Shown piece after piece: positions 9,601 to 17,226 of a stretch of DNA of 64,000 nucleotides. The number at the start of each line of letters is the position of its first letter. Position 1 is the first letter of the stretch. The translations under genes and the position numbers were made by a program. Below the pieces are notes generated by a model. That model made no database searches. It was not told the DNA's origin and saw only the letters and a program-made list of their open reading frames with translations. The DNA is from Streptomyces sp. RerS4 (GTDB lineage Bacteria > Actinomycetota > Actinomycetes > Streptomycetales > Streptomycetaceae), in the NCBI RefSeq assembly GCF_023515955.1, contig NZ_CP097322.1, forward strand, positions 1,054,001 to 1,118,000, given 5' to 3'.

Positions 9601-9854
9601 AGGGTGCCCTGCACTTCGGCGACGAAGCGGTCGGCGCCGGGGGTGGTGGTGGCCGCGCCGTTCGTGGCGGCGGTGAAGCGCAGCCGGACCCGATCGCCGT
9701 CGACGGACGCCGCCCCGGGCGCCGTCCGGGGCGCCGTCCCGGACGGCCCCGCCGCTCCCGTCGGCGCGTCGGCGCCCGCCGGGGAGGCCCCCACCAGCGT
9801 CGCGGCCGTACCGGCCGAAGCCGCCCGCAGTACCGTCCTCCGTGCCATCGCCAC
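6624..9854 (-). CDS. Exported TolB-like beta-propeller / amidohydrolase fusion
   Basis: A 1076-residue protein in two parts. An N-terminal twin-arginine-like signal (ARRTVLRAASAG) leads into about 650 residues of WD40-like/TolB propeller repeats with the recurring WSPDG motif. The C-terminal third is an amidohydrolase with the HxH metal motif DAHIHP near residue 706, a candidate carboxylated lysine in FVKTYV near residue 800, SHLCAAGIHTG near 828 and the metal Asp in GTDAPLT near 953. It probably hydrolyses an amide or cyclic amide outside the membrane; the substrate is unknown. The GTG at 9854 has GAGGGA 5 bases upstream and is preferred to ATG 9848 or 9902. Confidence 0.8.
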   Translation of the reverse strand: MAMARRTVLRAASAGTAATLVGASPAGADAPTGAAGPSGTAPRTAPGAASVDGDRVRLRFTAATNGAATTTPGADRFVAEVQGTLWELPGDGSPARALTPPDLEPTRPVLSPDGRRVAMSAYRDGTFHIWLMNADGSGLRSLTDGPFDHRAPAWSPDGATLAFCSERGGDPVAGSPYRIWTVRVRDGRVRRLTGLPGQTGPGQDGAWEDFDPTWSPDGSRVLFVRATVAGETLVARTLASVAADASDPAPVRVEHTAAEGRLLAPAVSPAGRTAWLLALPGPRKAEKLTLVVDGRGVELDGDLAPAPPRWAGDEQLLITLDGRFRLIRPHRDHTGRVLPLDAGLDVRRPRYRAKDHVLEAERDRPLRAVHLPALSPDGRSVAFAALNALWVAPLTGGAPRRIVRAAATTYVQGPTWSPDGAALLYTDDRDGLNAVRRRDLTGGADRVLAPGGRVHGRLSPDGTRLACLDLSGRLLVRDLATGTETVLVTALGGGGLPGPPSWSPDGRHLALCDRNRLSRRFREGYNLIRIVDSRTGADRLHALAPHSSLSDRYASGPVWSPDGRHLACIAESALWLLPVTPDGTPDGPPRRLTDEPADHPSWSGDSRTLLYQSGARLRLLGLDAAAAPTGPARSVPVALSHRRPTPVDTVVRAGLLWDATAAAPRADVDILISGGRITAIEAHRPGVRRRAGRTIDASDATVLPGLWDAHIHPYLDTYGAREGAALLAYGITTAVSLGGSAYEQARVRDDILAGRLAAPRLLAGGELLDGSRVAYSMGRAHRTPEGFTRSLARAAALDWDFVKTYVRAPYPQMAEAARFAHGLGVPAGSHLCAAGIHTGQDLTTHLVATERAEAGHGATPQGHTYQDTLELYTRGGFHLIATPFTALPLLGLDPGAAADPRVRTLMPPWDVTTVEAVAGQPPTAEQLTALEREVDVYRRALRGGALLALGTDAPLTPVGLHLHLALRALHRFGMSPAEALTTVTRTPARVFGVDGHLGTVEPGKLADLTVVDGNPFADFTDLIRTRAAVRGSVVHERAALLAEFSGRVPAPAPGDAWRAVARQLALGGCCGSPAGD

Positions 9855-9931
9855 GCCGGTCCCTCGTCTCCGTGCGTCGTCCACCCGTGTCGGCGGGGTC
9901 AACGAGCGGTGCGCGGACCGGCAACGGCCGC

Positions 9932-10294
9932 TCAGCCGGTGGCCGGAGCCTTCGGCAGGCGGGATTCCTCGGCGGCGGCCGCGGCGAGGACGCTGTCGAG
10001 CAGGTCGGGGTAGAGCGCCTGGAGGTCGGCGCGGCGCAGCCCGTTCATCTTGGCGGTGCCCCGGTAGGTCTGGCGGATGACCCCGCTCTCGCGCAGGACG
10101 CGGAAGTGGTGGGTGGTCGTGGACTTCGTGACCGGCAGGACGAAGTACGAGCAGGCCAACTCGGCCTCCGAGGCGGCGAGTTCACACACGATGCGCAGCC
10201 GGATCGGGTCGGAGAGGGCGTGCAGGACGCCCTCCAGCCGGATCTCGTCCCGTTCGGGGTGGGCGAGGGCACGGGCCGTGTCACGCTCCGTCAT
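9932..10294 (-). CDS. ArsR-type winged-helix transcriptional regulator
   Basis: This 120-residue regulator has the ArsR winged helix: ALSDPIRLRIVCEL starts helix 1 and TTTHHFRVLRESGVI is the recognition helix. The classical metal-binding ELCVCDL box is absent, so it is likely a non-metal sensor, possibly of redox state or an electrophile. It lies 112 bases downstream of the Old Yellow Enzyme gene on the same strand. The motif TACGAGA occurs just upstream of both genes (10326-10332 and 11590-11596), suggesting it controls both. The target assignment is inferred. Confidence 0.85.
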   Translation of the reverse strand: MTERDTARALAHPERDEIRLEGVLHALSDPIRLRIVCELAASEAELACSYFVLPVTKSTTTHHFRVLRESGVIRQTYRGTAKMNGLRRADLQALYPDLLDSVLAAAAAEESRLPKAPATG

Positions 10295-10406
10295 GGTCAG
10301 CTCCGCTCCATAGGTGGGTCCATCGTACGAGAACCGTCGTAGGACCGGCTGTGCGACGGCGGTGTACGGCCCGGGGCGGGGGTGGCGGCCCCGGGCCGTA
10401 CGGCGC

Positions 10407-11507
10407 TCACCAGGAGCGGTGGTACGGGTTCGGAACGGGGATCTCGGCGCCCAGTTCCCGGGCGGCCCGGCGGGCCCAGTAGGGGTCCCGCAGGAGTTCC
10501 CGGCCCAGCAGGACGGCGTCGGCCTCGCCGTTGGCGAGGATCTTCTCCGCCTGCTCGGGTTCGGTGATCAGGCCGACGGCGGCGGCGGGCAGGGTGGTCT
10601 CGGCCTTGACGCGGGCCGCGAAGGGCACCTGGTAGCCGGGGCCGACGGGGATCTTCACGTGCGGGGCCAGGCCGCCCGTGGAGACGTCGAGCAGGTCGAC
10701 GCCGTGCTCGCGCAGCAGGTCGGCGAGCCGGACGGTCTCGTCGGCCGTCCAGCCGTCCCCGTCCAGCCAGTCGGTGGCGGAGATCCGGAAGAACAGCGGG
10801 AGTTCCTCGGGCCACACCGCGCGGACGGCGTCGACGACCTCGACGGCGAAGCGGGTGCGGTTCTCGAAGGAGCCGCCGTAGGAGTCGGTGCGCCGGTTGC
10901 TGTGCGGGGAGAGGAACTCGCCGATGAGGTAGCCGTGGGCGCCGTGGATCTCCAGCACCTCGTAGCCGGCGGCGAGCGCGCGCCCGGCGGCGGCCGCGAA
11001 CTGGTCCGTGATCTCGCGGATCTCCTCGACGGTGAGCTCGTGCGGCACCGGGTGGCCCTCCGCGAAGGGCACGGGGCTCGGGGCGCTGGGCAGCCAGCCG
11101 TCGCCGTCGGGGCCGACGGGGGCGCCGCCCTTCCAGGTGCGGTCGGTGGACGCCTTTCGGCCGGCGTGGCCGATCTGAATGCCGGGGACCGAGCCCTGGG
11201 CCTTGACGAAGGTGGTGATCCGGCGCAGCGCCTCGACCTGGGTGTCGTTCCAGATGCCGAGGTCGTAGGGGCTGATGCGGCCCTCCGGGGAGACGGCGGT
11301 GGCCTCCTGGATGATCAGGCCGGTGCCACCGGTGGCGCGGGCCGCGTAGTGGGTGAAGTGCCAGTCGTGTGCCACGCCGGCGTTCGGGCCGAAGGCCTCG
11401 GCGCTGTACTGGCACATCGGGGCCATCCAGATCCGGTTCGGGATGGTCACCGAGCGGAGGGTGTAGGGCTGGAACAGGGTGGCGAACGCGGCGGGCGCAG
11501 CACTCAT
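10407..11507 (-). CDS. NADH:flavin oxidoreductase, Old Yellow Enzyme family (YqjM-like)
   Basis: A 366-residue TIM-barrel FMN enzyme. Diagnostic pieces are MAPMCQYSA near residue 25 (the Cys typical of the YqjM/thermophilic-like subclass), IGHAGRKA near residue 98, the HGAHGYL substrate His pair near 175, the long block SPHSNRRTDSYGGS near 195, and LLGRELLRDPYW near the C-terminus. It reduces activated C=C bonds of enones and quinones with NAD(P)H. The ATG at 11507 lies downstream of a palindromic operator region. A role in electrophile detoxification under the neighbouring ArsR regulator is likely but inferred. Confidence 0.9.
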   Translation of the reverse strand: MSAAPAAFATLFQPYTLRSVTIPNRIWMAPMCQYSAEAFGPNAGVAHDWHFTHYAARATGGTGLIIQEATAVSPEGRISPYDLGIWNDTQVEALRRITTFVKAQGSVPGIQIGHAGRKASTDRTWKGGAPVGPDGDGWLPSAPSPVPFAEGHPVPHELTVEEIREITDQFAAAAGRALAAGYEVLEIHGAHGYLIGEFLSPHSNRRTDSYGGSFENRTRFAVEVVDAVRAVWPEELPLFFRISATDWLDGDGWTADETVRLADLLREHGVDLLDVSTGGLAPHVKIPVGPGYQVPFAARVKAETTLPAAAVGLITEPEQAEKILANGEADAVLLGRELLRDPYWARRAARELGAEIPVPNPYHRSW

Positions 11508-11554
11508 GGCAGGACTCCAGATGTCACCGGACACGCACCGGGGATCGGCGCTAA

Positions 11555-11606
11555 GTACGAGAGACACCGTACTACGAAATCTCTCGTAGTACGAGAGATC
11601 CCGTAC
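11555..11606. promoter_or_regulatory. Palindromic operator region upstream of the Old Yellow Enzyme gene
   Basis: A perfect 10-1-10 inverted repeat (arms ATCTCTCGTA and TACGAGAGAT around one G, 11579-11599) is embedded in two near-identical 18-bp direct copies of GTACGAGAGAnnCCGTAC (11555-11572 and 11589-11606, 16 of 18 matching). It lies 48-100 bases upstream of the Old Yellow Enzyme start. A shorter match (TCGTACGAGA, 10323-10332) precedes the ArsR gene. This is a strong candidate regulator-binding site. Confidence 0.65.
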
Positions 11607-11720
11607 AAAGAAGGTCGTCGCCCGTGTGCCGCGCCGTCGCGTTGTCGGCGGTCGGGTGCACACTGGCCCAAAAGGCGCAGCGATGAACCGTGTGGGCTCG
11701 AACGTCCGGAGGTATCGGCC

Positions 11721-12809
11721 ATGACCGATCTGCTACTGCTCGCGGGGACCCGTAAGGGGCTGTTCATCGGCCGGCGGCGGGGGGATGGTCCGTGGGAGTT
11801 CGACGGCCCGCACTTCAACGCCCAGGCCGTGTCCGCCGTCGCCATCGACCGGCGCGGGCCGACGCCGCGCCTCCTCGTTGGTGGGGACAGCGCGCACTGG
11901 GGACCGTCCGTCTTCACCTCGGACGACCTGGGCGCGACCTGGCGGGAGCCGGCCGCGCCCGCCGTGAAGTTCCCGCAGGACACCGGCGCCTCCCTGGAGC
12001 GCGTCTGGCAGCTGCACCCGGCGGGCCCCGAGGCCCCCGACGTGGTGTACGCCGGTACGGAACCGGCCGCGCTGTTCCGCTCGACCGACCGGGGCGAGTC
12101 CTTCGAGCTGATCCGCCCGCTGTGGGAGCATCCGACCCGCTCCGCGTGGGTGCCGGGCGGCGGCGGCGAGGGCCTGCACACGGTGATCACCGACCCGACC
12201 GATCCGGACGCCGTGACGGTGGCCGTCTCCACCGCCGGCGTCTTCCGCACCCTGGACGGCGGCAAGAGCTGGACCCCGTCCAACCACGGCGTCTCGGCGG
12301 TGTTCCTGCCGGACCCGCGACCGGAGTTCGGCCAGTGCGTCCACAAGATCGCCCAGGACGCGGGGAACCCGGACCGGCTGTACCTCCAGAACCACTGGGG
12401 TGTCTACCGCAGCGACGACGCCGGGGCCGAGTGGACCGACATCGGCGCCGGGCTGCCCTCCGACTTCGGGTTCGCCGTCGCCGCCCACCCCCATCACCCC
12501 GACACCGCCTACGTCTTCCCCCTCAACGCCGACTCCGACCGCGTCCCGGCGGAGCACCGCTGCCGGGTCTTCCGCACCCGGGACGCGGGCGCCGACTGGG
12601 AACCGCTCTCCCGGGGCCTGCCGGACGAGGACCACTACGGCACCGTGCTGCGCGACGCCCTGTGCACGGACGACGCGGACCCGGCGGGCGTCTACTTCGG
12701 CAACCGCAACGGCGAGCTGTACGCGAGCCACGACGACGGCGACAGCTGGCGACTCCTGGCCGGGCACCTGCCGGACGTCCTGTGCGTACGGGCGGCCGTC
12801 CTGAGCTGA
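11721..12809 (+). CDS. BNR/sialidase-fold repeat protein
   Basis: A 362-residue protein built of BNR (Asp-box) repeats such as SxDxGxxW: SDDLGATW, STDRGESF, TLDGGKSW, RSDDAGAEW, SHDDGDSW. No signal peptide is visible, so it may be cytoplasmic. It resembles the exo-alpha-sialidase / VPS10-like propellers widely annotated in Streptomyces, but sialidase catalytic residues cannot be assigned and no substrate is implied. ATG 11721 is preceded by CCGGAGG at the right distance; an open frame extends far upstream but has no gene-like content. Confidence 0.8.
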   Translation: MTDLLLLAGTRKGLFIGRRRGDGPWEFDGPHFNAQAVSAVAIDRRGPTPRLLVGGDSAHWGPSVFTSDDLGATWREPAAPAVKFPQDTGASLERVWQLHPAGPEAPDVVYAGTEPAALFRSTDRGESFELIRPLWEHPTRSAWVPGGGGEGLHTVITDPTDPDAVTVAVSTAGVFRTLDGGKSWTPSNHGVSAVFLPDPRPEFGQCVHKIAQDAGNPDRLYLQNHWGVYRSDDAGAEWTDIGAGLPSDFGFAVAAHPHHPDTAYVFPLNADSDRVPAEHRCRVFRTRDAGADWEPLSRGLPDEDHYGTVLRDALCTDDADPAGVYFGNRNGELYASHDDGDSWRLLAGHLPDVLCVRAAVLS

Positions 12810-12858
12810 GCCGAGCCCAGCCCAGCCGATCCCAGCCCAGCCGAGCCGAGCCGAGCCG
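12800..12858. repeat. Pentamer-type simple repeat (GAGCC/AGCCC)
   Basis: Immediately after the BNR-protein stop, about 55 bases consist of loosely tandem GAGCC, CAGCC and AGCCG units. It lies between two rightward genes. It is probably slippage-derived and has no recognised function. Confidence 0.6.
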
Positions 12859-12912
12859 CCGCCCGACCGAGGCGGATTCCGCTGTCGGTGTGGGCCAGTA
12901 GAGTGATCAACC

Positions 12913-13599
12913 ATGGCAGCACGACCGTTGAACGAGATCGTCGAGCCGGGCTGGGCCCGTGCTCTGGAGCCGGTGGCCACGCAGATCGCCGCGATGGGCG
13001 ACTTCCTGCGCGCCGAGATCGCGGCGGGCCGCACCTACCTCCCGTCGGGGGCGAACGTGCTGCGCGCGTTCCAGCAGCCCTTCGACGAGGTGAAGGTGCT
13101 GATCGTCGGACAGGACCCGTACCCCACCCCGGGGCACGCGATGGGCCTGTCCTTCTCGGTCGCGCCGGACGTGCGGCCCGTGCCGCCGAGCCTGGACAAC
13201 ATCTTCCGCGAGATGCACACCGACCTCGGGCTGCCCCGTCCCGCCAACGGCGACCTGACGCCGTGGACACGGCAGGGCGTGCTGCTGCTCAACCGCGCGC
13301 TGACCACCGCGCCCCGCAAGACCGGCGGCCACCGGGGCAAGGGCTGGGAGGCGGTCACCGAGCAGGCCATCCGCGCCCTGGCCGCGCGCGGCACGCCGCT
13401 GGTGTCGGTGCTGTGGGGGCGCGACGCCCGCAACCTGCGGCCGCTGCTGGGCGAGCTGCCGGCGGTGGAGTCCGTCCACCCCTCCCCCATGTCCGCCGGG
13501 AACGGCTTCTTCGGCTCGCGGCCCTTCAGCAGGGTCAACGAGCTGCTGGCGCGTCAGGGAGCACAGCCCGTCGACTGGCGCCTGCCCTCAATCGGTTGA
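12913..13599 (+). CDS. ung: Uracil-DNA glycosylase, family 1
   Basis: This 228-residue enzyme removes uracil from DNA in base excision repair. The water-activating motif GQDPYP lies at residues 66-71, the uracil-binding LLLN ([10 protein letters not shown]) around 126-129, and the DNA-intercalating loop HPSPMS around residue 190. Length and motifs are standard for UNG. The ATG follows a GAGTGATC stretch; no close neighbour suggests a specialised role. Confidence 0.95.
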   Translation: MAARPLNEIVEPGWARALEPVATQIAAMGDFLRAEIAAGRTYLPSGANVLRAFQQPFDEVKVLIVGQDPYPTPGHAMGLSFSVAPDVRPVPPSLDNIFREMHTDLGLPRPANGDLTPWTRQGVLLLNRALTTAPRKTGGHRGKGWEAVTEQAIRALAARGTPLVSVLWGRDARNLRPLLGELPAVESVHPSPMSAGNGFFGSRPFSRVNELLARQGAQPVDWRLPSIG

Positions 13600-13709
13600 A
13601 CCGTATATGACATGGAACGCGGACATTCACCGGATAAATACGGACAGATACCGCCTGACCAGGCCCTGCCCGAACACCCCGTTCCGATAACCCAGTAGCA
13701 TGCGGCGCC

Positions 13710-14630
13710 ATGAGCTCCCCCACTGGGCCCGCAAACGGCCTGCCCGTACGAATGCCGCGACCCCGCCAGACCGGGCGGCACCGCCGGCCCGAGCCCGCGG
13801 TGGCGCCCGAGGGCGCCCCCGCGCTGGTGCTCGCCGTGCCCGGTGCCCCCTCGGCCGCCTCGCGAGGGCTCGCGGAAGAGATCCTCAGCATCGGCCGCTC
13901 CGAGCTGCCCGGCCTGGACGCCCGCATCGGCTACCTGGAGGGTGACGACTCGGAGGGCTCCGAGTTCCCCTCGCTCTCCGGCGTGCTGACGGCCGTCGCC
14001 GACGAGCGGAACGCGCGCGCGGAGTTCGCCCGCGCGACCGGCCAGGAGGTGCCCGCGCCGACCGGCCCGGACGCCGTCGTGGTACCCCTGCTGGCCGGCC
14101 CGGACGGCGATCTGCTGCGCCGGGTGCGCCAGGCGCTGATGGACTCCTCCGCCGCCGCCGAACTGGCCGACGTACTCGGCCCGCACCCGCTGCTCGCCGA
14201 GGGCCTGCACGTGCGCCTGTCGGAGGCCGGGCTGGCCCGCGCCGACCGGGCCCGCCTGTTCACCGTGGCCACCGCCGCCGACGGCATCATCCTGGCCACC
14301 ACCGGTGGCGAGGAGGCCGTCCAGGCCGCCGGGATCACCGGCATGCTGCTGGCGGCCCGCCTCGCGGTGCCCGTCATCGCCGCCGCGCTGGACCAGGAGG
14401 GTTCGGTGGCCGCCGTCGCCGCCGAGCTGCGCGGTTCCGGATCGACGCAGCTGGCCCTGGCGCCCTACCTGATCGGCCCCGAGGCCGCCGACGGGCTGCT
14501 GGACACCGCCTGCAAGGAGGCCGACTGCGCCGCGGCCGAGGTGCTCGGCGCCTACCCGGCCCTCGGCAAGCTCGCCGTCGCGCAGTTCAGCGCCGCCCTC
14601 GGGATCAGCCTGAACGCCGCCGCGCACTGA
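13710..14630 (+). CDS. CbiX-like sirohydrochlorin/cobalt chelatase family protein
   Basis: A 306-residue protein with a proline/arginine-rich, probably disordered N-terminus (about 35 residues), then two CbiX-like half-domains. APALVLAVPGAPS replaces the usual VLVGHGS-type opening, and VVVPLLAGPDG corresponds to the PLFL segment with a chelating residue. The weak conservation of the metal-binding histidines (the HGS histidine is not seen) leaves open whether it still inserts metal into sirohydrochlorin. A siroheme link would fit the nitrogen-oxide enzymes elsewhere in the window, but that is speculation. Confidence 0.6.
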   Translation: MSSPTGPANGLPVRMPRPRQTGRHRRPEPAVAPEGAPALVLAVPGAPSAASRGLAEEILSIGRSELPGLDARIGYLEGDDSEGSEFPSLSGVLTAVADERNARAEFARATGQEVPAPTGPDAVVVPLLAGPDGDLLRRVRQALMDSSAAAELADVLGPHPLLAEGLHVRLSEAGLARADRARLFTVATAADGIILATTGGEEAVQAAGITGMLLAARLAVPVIAAALDQEGSVAAVAAELRGSGSTQLALAPYLIGPEAADGLLDTACKEADCAAAEVLGAYPALGKLAVAQFSAALGISLNAAAH

Positions 14631-14637
14631 CGCACCT

Positions 14638-14685
14638 CTACGACGAGGGCCCGCACCCGTGACGTCCGGGTACGGGCCCTCGTAG
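14638..14685. terminator. Bidirectional terminator hairpin
   Basis: A long stem (left arm CTACGA..GGGCCCG.ACCCG, right arm its complement, with a 3-base bulge and one mismatch) lies in the gap between the CbiX-like gene and the convergent lactonase gene. Confidence 0.6.
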
Positions 14686-14704
14686 CGTGTCGGGGCCCGC
14701 ACCC

Positions 14705-15790
14705 TCAGCCGAACACCACGCAGGTCGCGGCGGGCACGGGGAGGGCGCCGGAGCGGCGCGGCCGGCCGCTCTCGGGGTCCACGTCGAACCAGACGACCTC
14801 CCCGGAGCGTTCGTTGGCCGCGTAGAGCCGGCGCCCCGAGGGGTCGACGGCGAGGTCGCGCGGCCAACTCCCGCCGCTCGAGGTCGTGTCCGTGAGCCGG
14901 GGCAGCGTCGGGTCCGCGGTGAGGGAGAAGGTGGCCAGGGTGTCGGTGCCTCGCACGGCCACCCACAGGAAGCGGCCGTCCGGCGCGGCGACGACCGCCG
15001 AGGGGTAGGCCCGTACGCCGTCCGGAGCGCCCTCGGGGGCGAGCGGAACCTCGCGGAGCGGTTCCAACAGCCCGGCGTTCGCGTTCCAGCGGCAGACGGT
15101 CAGCTGCGGCTCCAGCTCGTGCAGGACGTAGACCACCGCGCCCGAGGGGTGGAAGGCCAGGTGGCGCGGTCCGGTCCCGGCGCGCAGCGCGACCTCGGCG
15201 CGCACGCGGAGCGCGCCGTCGGCCGGGTCGAGCGCGCAGACCCGTACGGAGTCGGTGCCGAGGTCCACGCTCAGCACCCAGCGGCCGGTGGGGTCGGGCA
15301 CCACCTGGTGGGCGTGCGGGCCCTCCTGCCGGGCCGCGTCGGGGCCGGCGCCGGTGTGGGCGAGGACGGTGGCCGGGCCCCGCGGGGTTCCTTCGGCGTC
15401 GAGGGGCAGGCTGCTGACGCTGCCGGACGTGTAGTTGGCGGTCAGCAGGCGCGAGCCCGCGAGCGCGATGTGGGTGGGGCCGGAGCCGGCGACGGGGACG
15501 GCGGGGCCCAGCGCGGCGAGTCCCCCGGCGGTGGTGCGGAAGGCCCCCACCGCCCCTTCGTCGCTCTCGCTGACCGCGTAGAGCACACCGCTGCTTCGAT
15601 CCAGCGCCAGGTACGAGGGGTCCGGCAGGGTGCCGGTCACCGCGAGCGGGGTCAGCGCCCCGGTGACCGGATCCACGGTCGCGGTGAGGACACCGCGGCC
15701 GCCCCCCGAGGTGAACGAGCCGATGTAGGCCCGGTGTCCGCCGCTTCGGCTCGTACCTTCGGTACCGTCCGTCCTGCCCGCGCCGTTCAC
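14705..15790 (-). CDS. Lactonase family (6-phosphogluconolactonase-like) seven-bladed propeller
   Basis: This 361-residue protein matches the Pgl/YbhE-type lactonase propeller: AYIGSFTSGG at the N-terminus, repeated blades with DPSYLALD, GPTHIALA, GPHAHQVVPDPTGR, GPRHLAFHPSG and WPRDLAVDPSGRRLYAANE. The conserved His/Arg residues of these blades are present. The GTG start at 15790 has GAGAGGGG upstream. It begins 53 bases downstream of the nitric oxide synthase stop on the same strand, so the two may form an operon. The physiological substrate is uncertain; many family members are annotated only as lactonases. Confidence 0.8.
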   Translation of the reverse strand: MNGAGRTDGTEGTSRSGGHRAYIGSFTSGGGRGVLTATVDPVTGALTPLAVTGTLPDPSYLALDRSSGVLYAVSESDEGAVGAFRTTAGGLAALGPAVPVAGSGPTHIALAGSRLLTANYTSGSVSSLPLDAEGTPRGPATVLAHTGAGPDAARQEGPHAHQVVPDPTGRWVLSVDLGTDSVRVCALDPADGALRVRAEVALRAGTGPRHLAFHPSGAVVYVLHELEPQLTVCRWNANAGLLEPLREVPLAPEGAPDGVRAYPSAVVAAPDGRFLWVAVRGTDTLATFSLTADPTLPRLTDTTSSGGSWPRDLAVDPSGRRLYAANERSGEVVWFDVDPESGRPRRSGALPVPAATCVVFG

Positions 15791-15843
15791 TGGTGCCCCT
15801 CTCTCCGCCGTCCCGGATCCTGCCGGAGACGGTAACAGAAGGT

Positions 15844-16983
15844 CTAGACCAAGTCCCGTCCCTTGGCCCGCTCCTGGGCCCCGACGTGATGCACGTAAGC
15901 CGTGGTGCTGGGACGGTCCTCGAACGTCCGGTGGAAGACCGGGGTCGCGGATCCGGAGATCGGCGGGACGATCCAGGACCAGTCGGCTCCCACCTCGCGC
16001 CCCTTGCGCTCCTCGCGCTCCAGGTGGTTCAGGAAGCGCCGGGACTCGGTGTGGTGGTCGGCGATGGTGACCCCGGCCCGGTCGAAGGAGTCCAGCACCG
16101 CCCGGTTGAGCTCGACCAGCGCGCGGTCCTTCCAGAGGGAACGGTCGCTGGAGAGGTCCAGGCCCAACCGGCGGGCGACGGCGGGCAGGAGGTTGTAGCG
16201 GTCGGTGTCGGCGAGGTTGCGGGCGCCGATCTCGGTGCCCATGTACCAGCCGTTGAAGGGCGCGGCCGGGTAGTGGATGCCTCCGATCTCCAGGCACATG
16301 TTGGAGATGGCCGGGACCGCGTGCCAGCGCAGGTCCCAGTCGGACCAGTCGTCGTGCGCGTCGGGGTGGCGGATCGGCACCTCCAGCACGGCGTCCGCCG
16401 GGGTGTCGAACCACCGGGGCTTGTCGTTCACGCCCTGGACCACCAGCGGGAGGAGATCGAAGGGGGTGCCGGCGCCGCCCGACCAGCCGAGCCGCAGGAG
16501 GGCCTCGGTGAGCGGGGCGTTGCGGGCGTCGCCGACGGTGACGGAGGGGTGGTCGCCGTAGCCGGCGTAGCGCACCAGCTGCTCGCTCCAGATCAGCGGC
16601 CCCGGGCGATCGGGGGCGTCGGGGGCGAAGACGGTGATGGTGGGGCGGACACGGCCGCCGTTGGTGGCCTCCCGCAGGTGCTCGAAGCACTCGTCGGCGA
16701 TCTCCGAACCCTCGGTCAGCTCGCGGCGGTCGCGGACCCGCAGGGAGTTCCAGTAGAGCCGGCCTATGCAGCGGTTGCTGTTGCGCCAGGCGACCCGGGC
16801 GCCGTGGACCAGCTCCTCCGGGGTGTGGCGGTAGGTGCCGGTCTCCGCGAGCTCGGCCCGTACGGCGGCCAGCCTGGCCCTCGGATCACCGGCTTCCCGG
16901 TTCTCCCGATGGAAGAGCCGGATGAACTCCTCGGCTTCCTCCCACACCTGAGCGGCGTCGGAGTGCTGTTGAAGTGTTTCCAT
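15844..16983 (-). CDS. nos: Bacterial nitric oxide synthase oxygenase
   Basis: A 379-residue haem enzyme that oxidises L-arginine to citrulline and nitric oxide. The proximal haem cysteine is in RNSNRCIGR near residue 73. The substrate and pterin pocket appears as WYMGTEIGARNLAD (near residue 245), with the arginine-binding Glu in GTEIG, and the C-terminal dimer region as DWSWIVPPISGSATPVFHR. There is no reductase domain, as usual for bacterial NOS, so a separate flavoprotein must donate electrons. Its leader carries two TGTACATGCCG repeats. In some Streptomyces, NOS feeds nitration of metabolites; here no P450 partner is nearby. Confidence 0.93.
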   Translation of the reverse strand: METLQQHSDAAQVWEEAEEFIRLFHRENREAGDPRARLAAVRAELAETGTYRHTPEELVHGARVAWRNSNRCIGRLYWNSLRVRDRRELTEGSEIADECFEHLREATNGGRVRPTITVFAPDAPDRPGPLIWSEQLVRYAGYGDHPSVTVGDARNAPLTEALLRLGWSGGAGTPFDLLPLVVQGVNDKPRWFDTPADAVLEVPIRHPDAHDDWSDWDLRWHAVPAISNMCLEIGGIHYPAAPFNGWYMGTEIGARNLADTDRYNLLPAVARRLGLDLSSDRSLWKDRALVELNRAVLDSFDRAGVTIADHHTESRRFLNHLEREERKGREVGADWSWIVPPISGSATPVFHRTFEDRPSTTAYVHHVGAQERAKGRDLV

Positions 16984-17019
16984 CCCGGGCGGTTACCCCC
17001 TGTCCGACCAGATCCACCC

Positions 17020-17069
17020 TGTACATGCCGGATGAATGTGCAATGAACAATCACCCGTTGTACATGCCG
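17020..17069. promoter_or_regulatory. Direct repeats in the nos promoter region
   Basis: Two exact copies of TGTACATGCCG (17020-17030 and 17059-17069, 39 bases apart) lie 37-86 bases upstream of the nos start. Each contains the palindrome TGTACA. They could be a pair of regulator-binding sites for nos. The rest of the 244-base gap shows no gene. Confidence 0.45.
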
Positions 17070-17226
17070 CAGGTCAGCGCTGCGGGGATGCGAGGGCCGG
17101 AGTACACGTCCGAGTGGTCTTCACCTGTCGGCCTGCGGAGGGGGTCGCAGCCGACGTATCATCCCCGCCCGTCCGGGAGTTGGGGCCCGCTACGACCCCG
17201 TCCCCGACGGTACCTCCGGAGGCTTC

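Noticed and set aside
5935..9924. A minus-strand open frame of 1329 codons in another frame of the propeller-amidohydrolase gene
   Set aside because: Arg/Pro-rich translation typical of frame shadows in high-GC DNA; the family motifs are in the other frame.
12800..12858. Pentamer repeats considered as a CRISPR or regulatory array
   Set aside because: Units are 5 bases, uneven and without spacers; simple slippage repeat.
13710..14630. CbiX-like gene considered as part of the nitrate/nitrite system
   Set aside because: It is 18 kb from the nitrate genes, and the chelating histidines are not clearly conserved.
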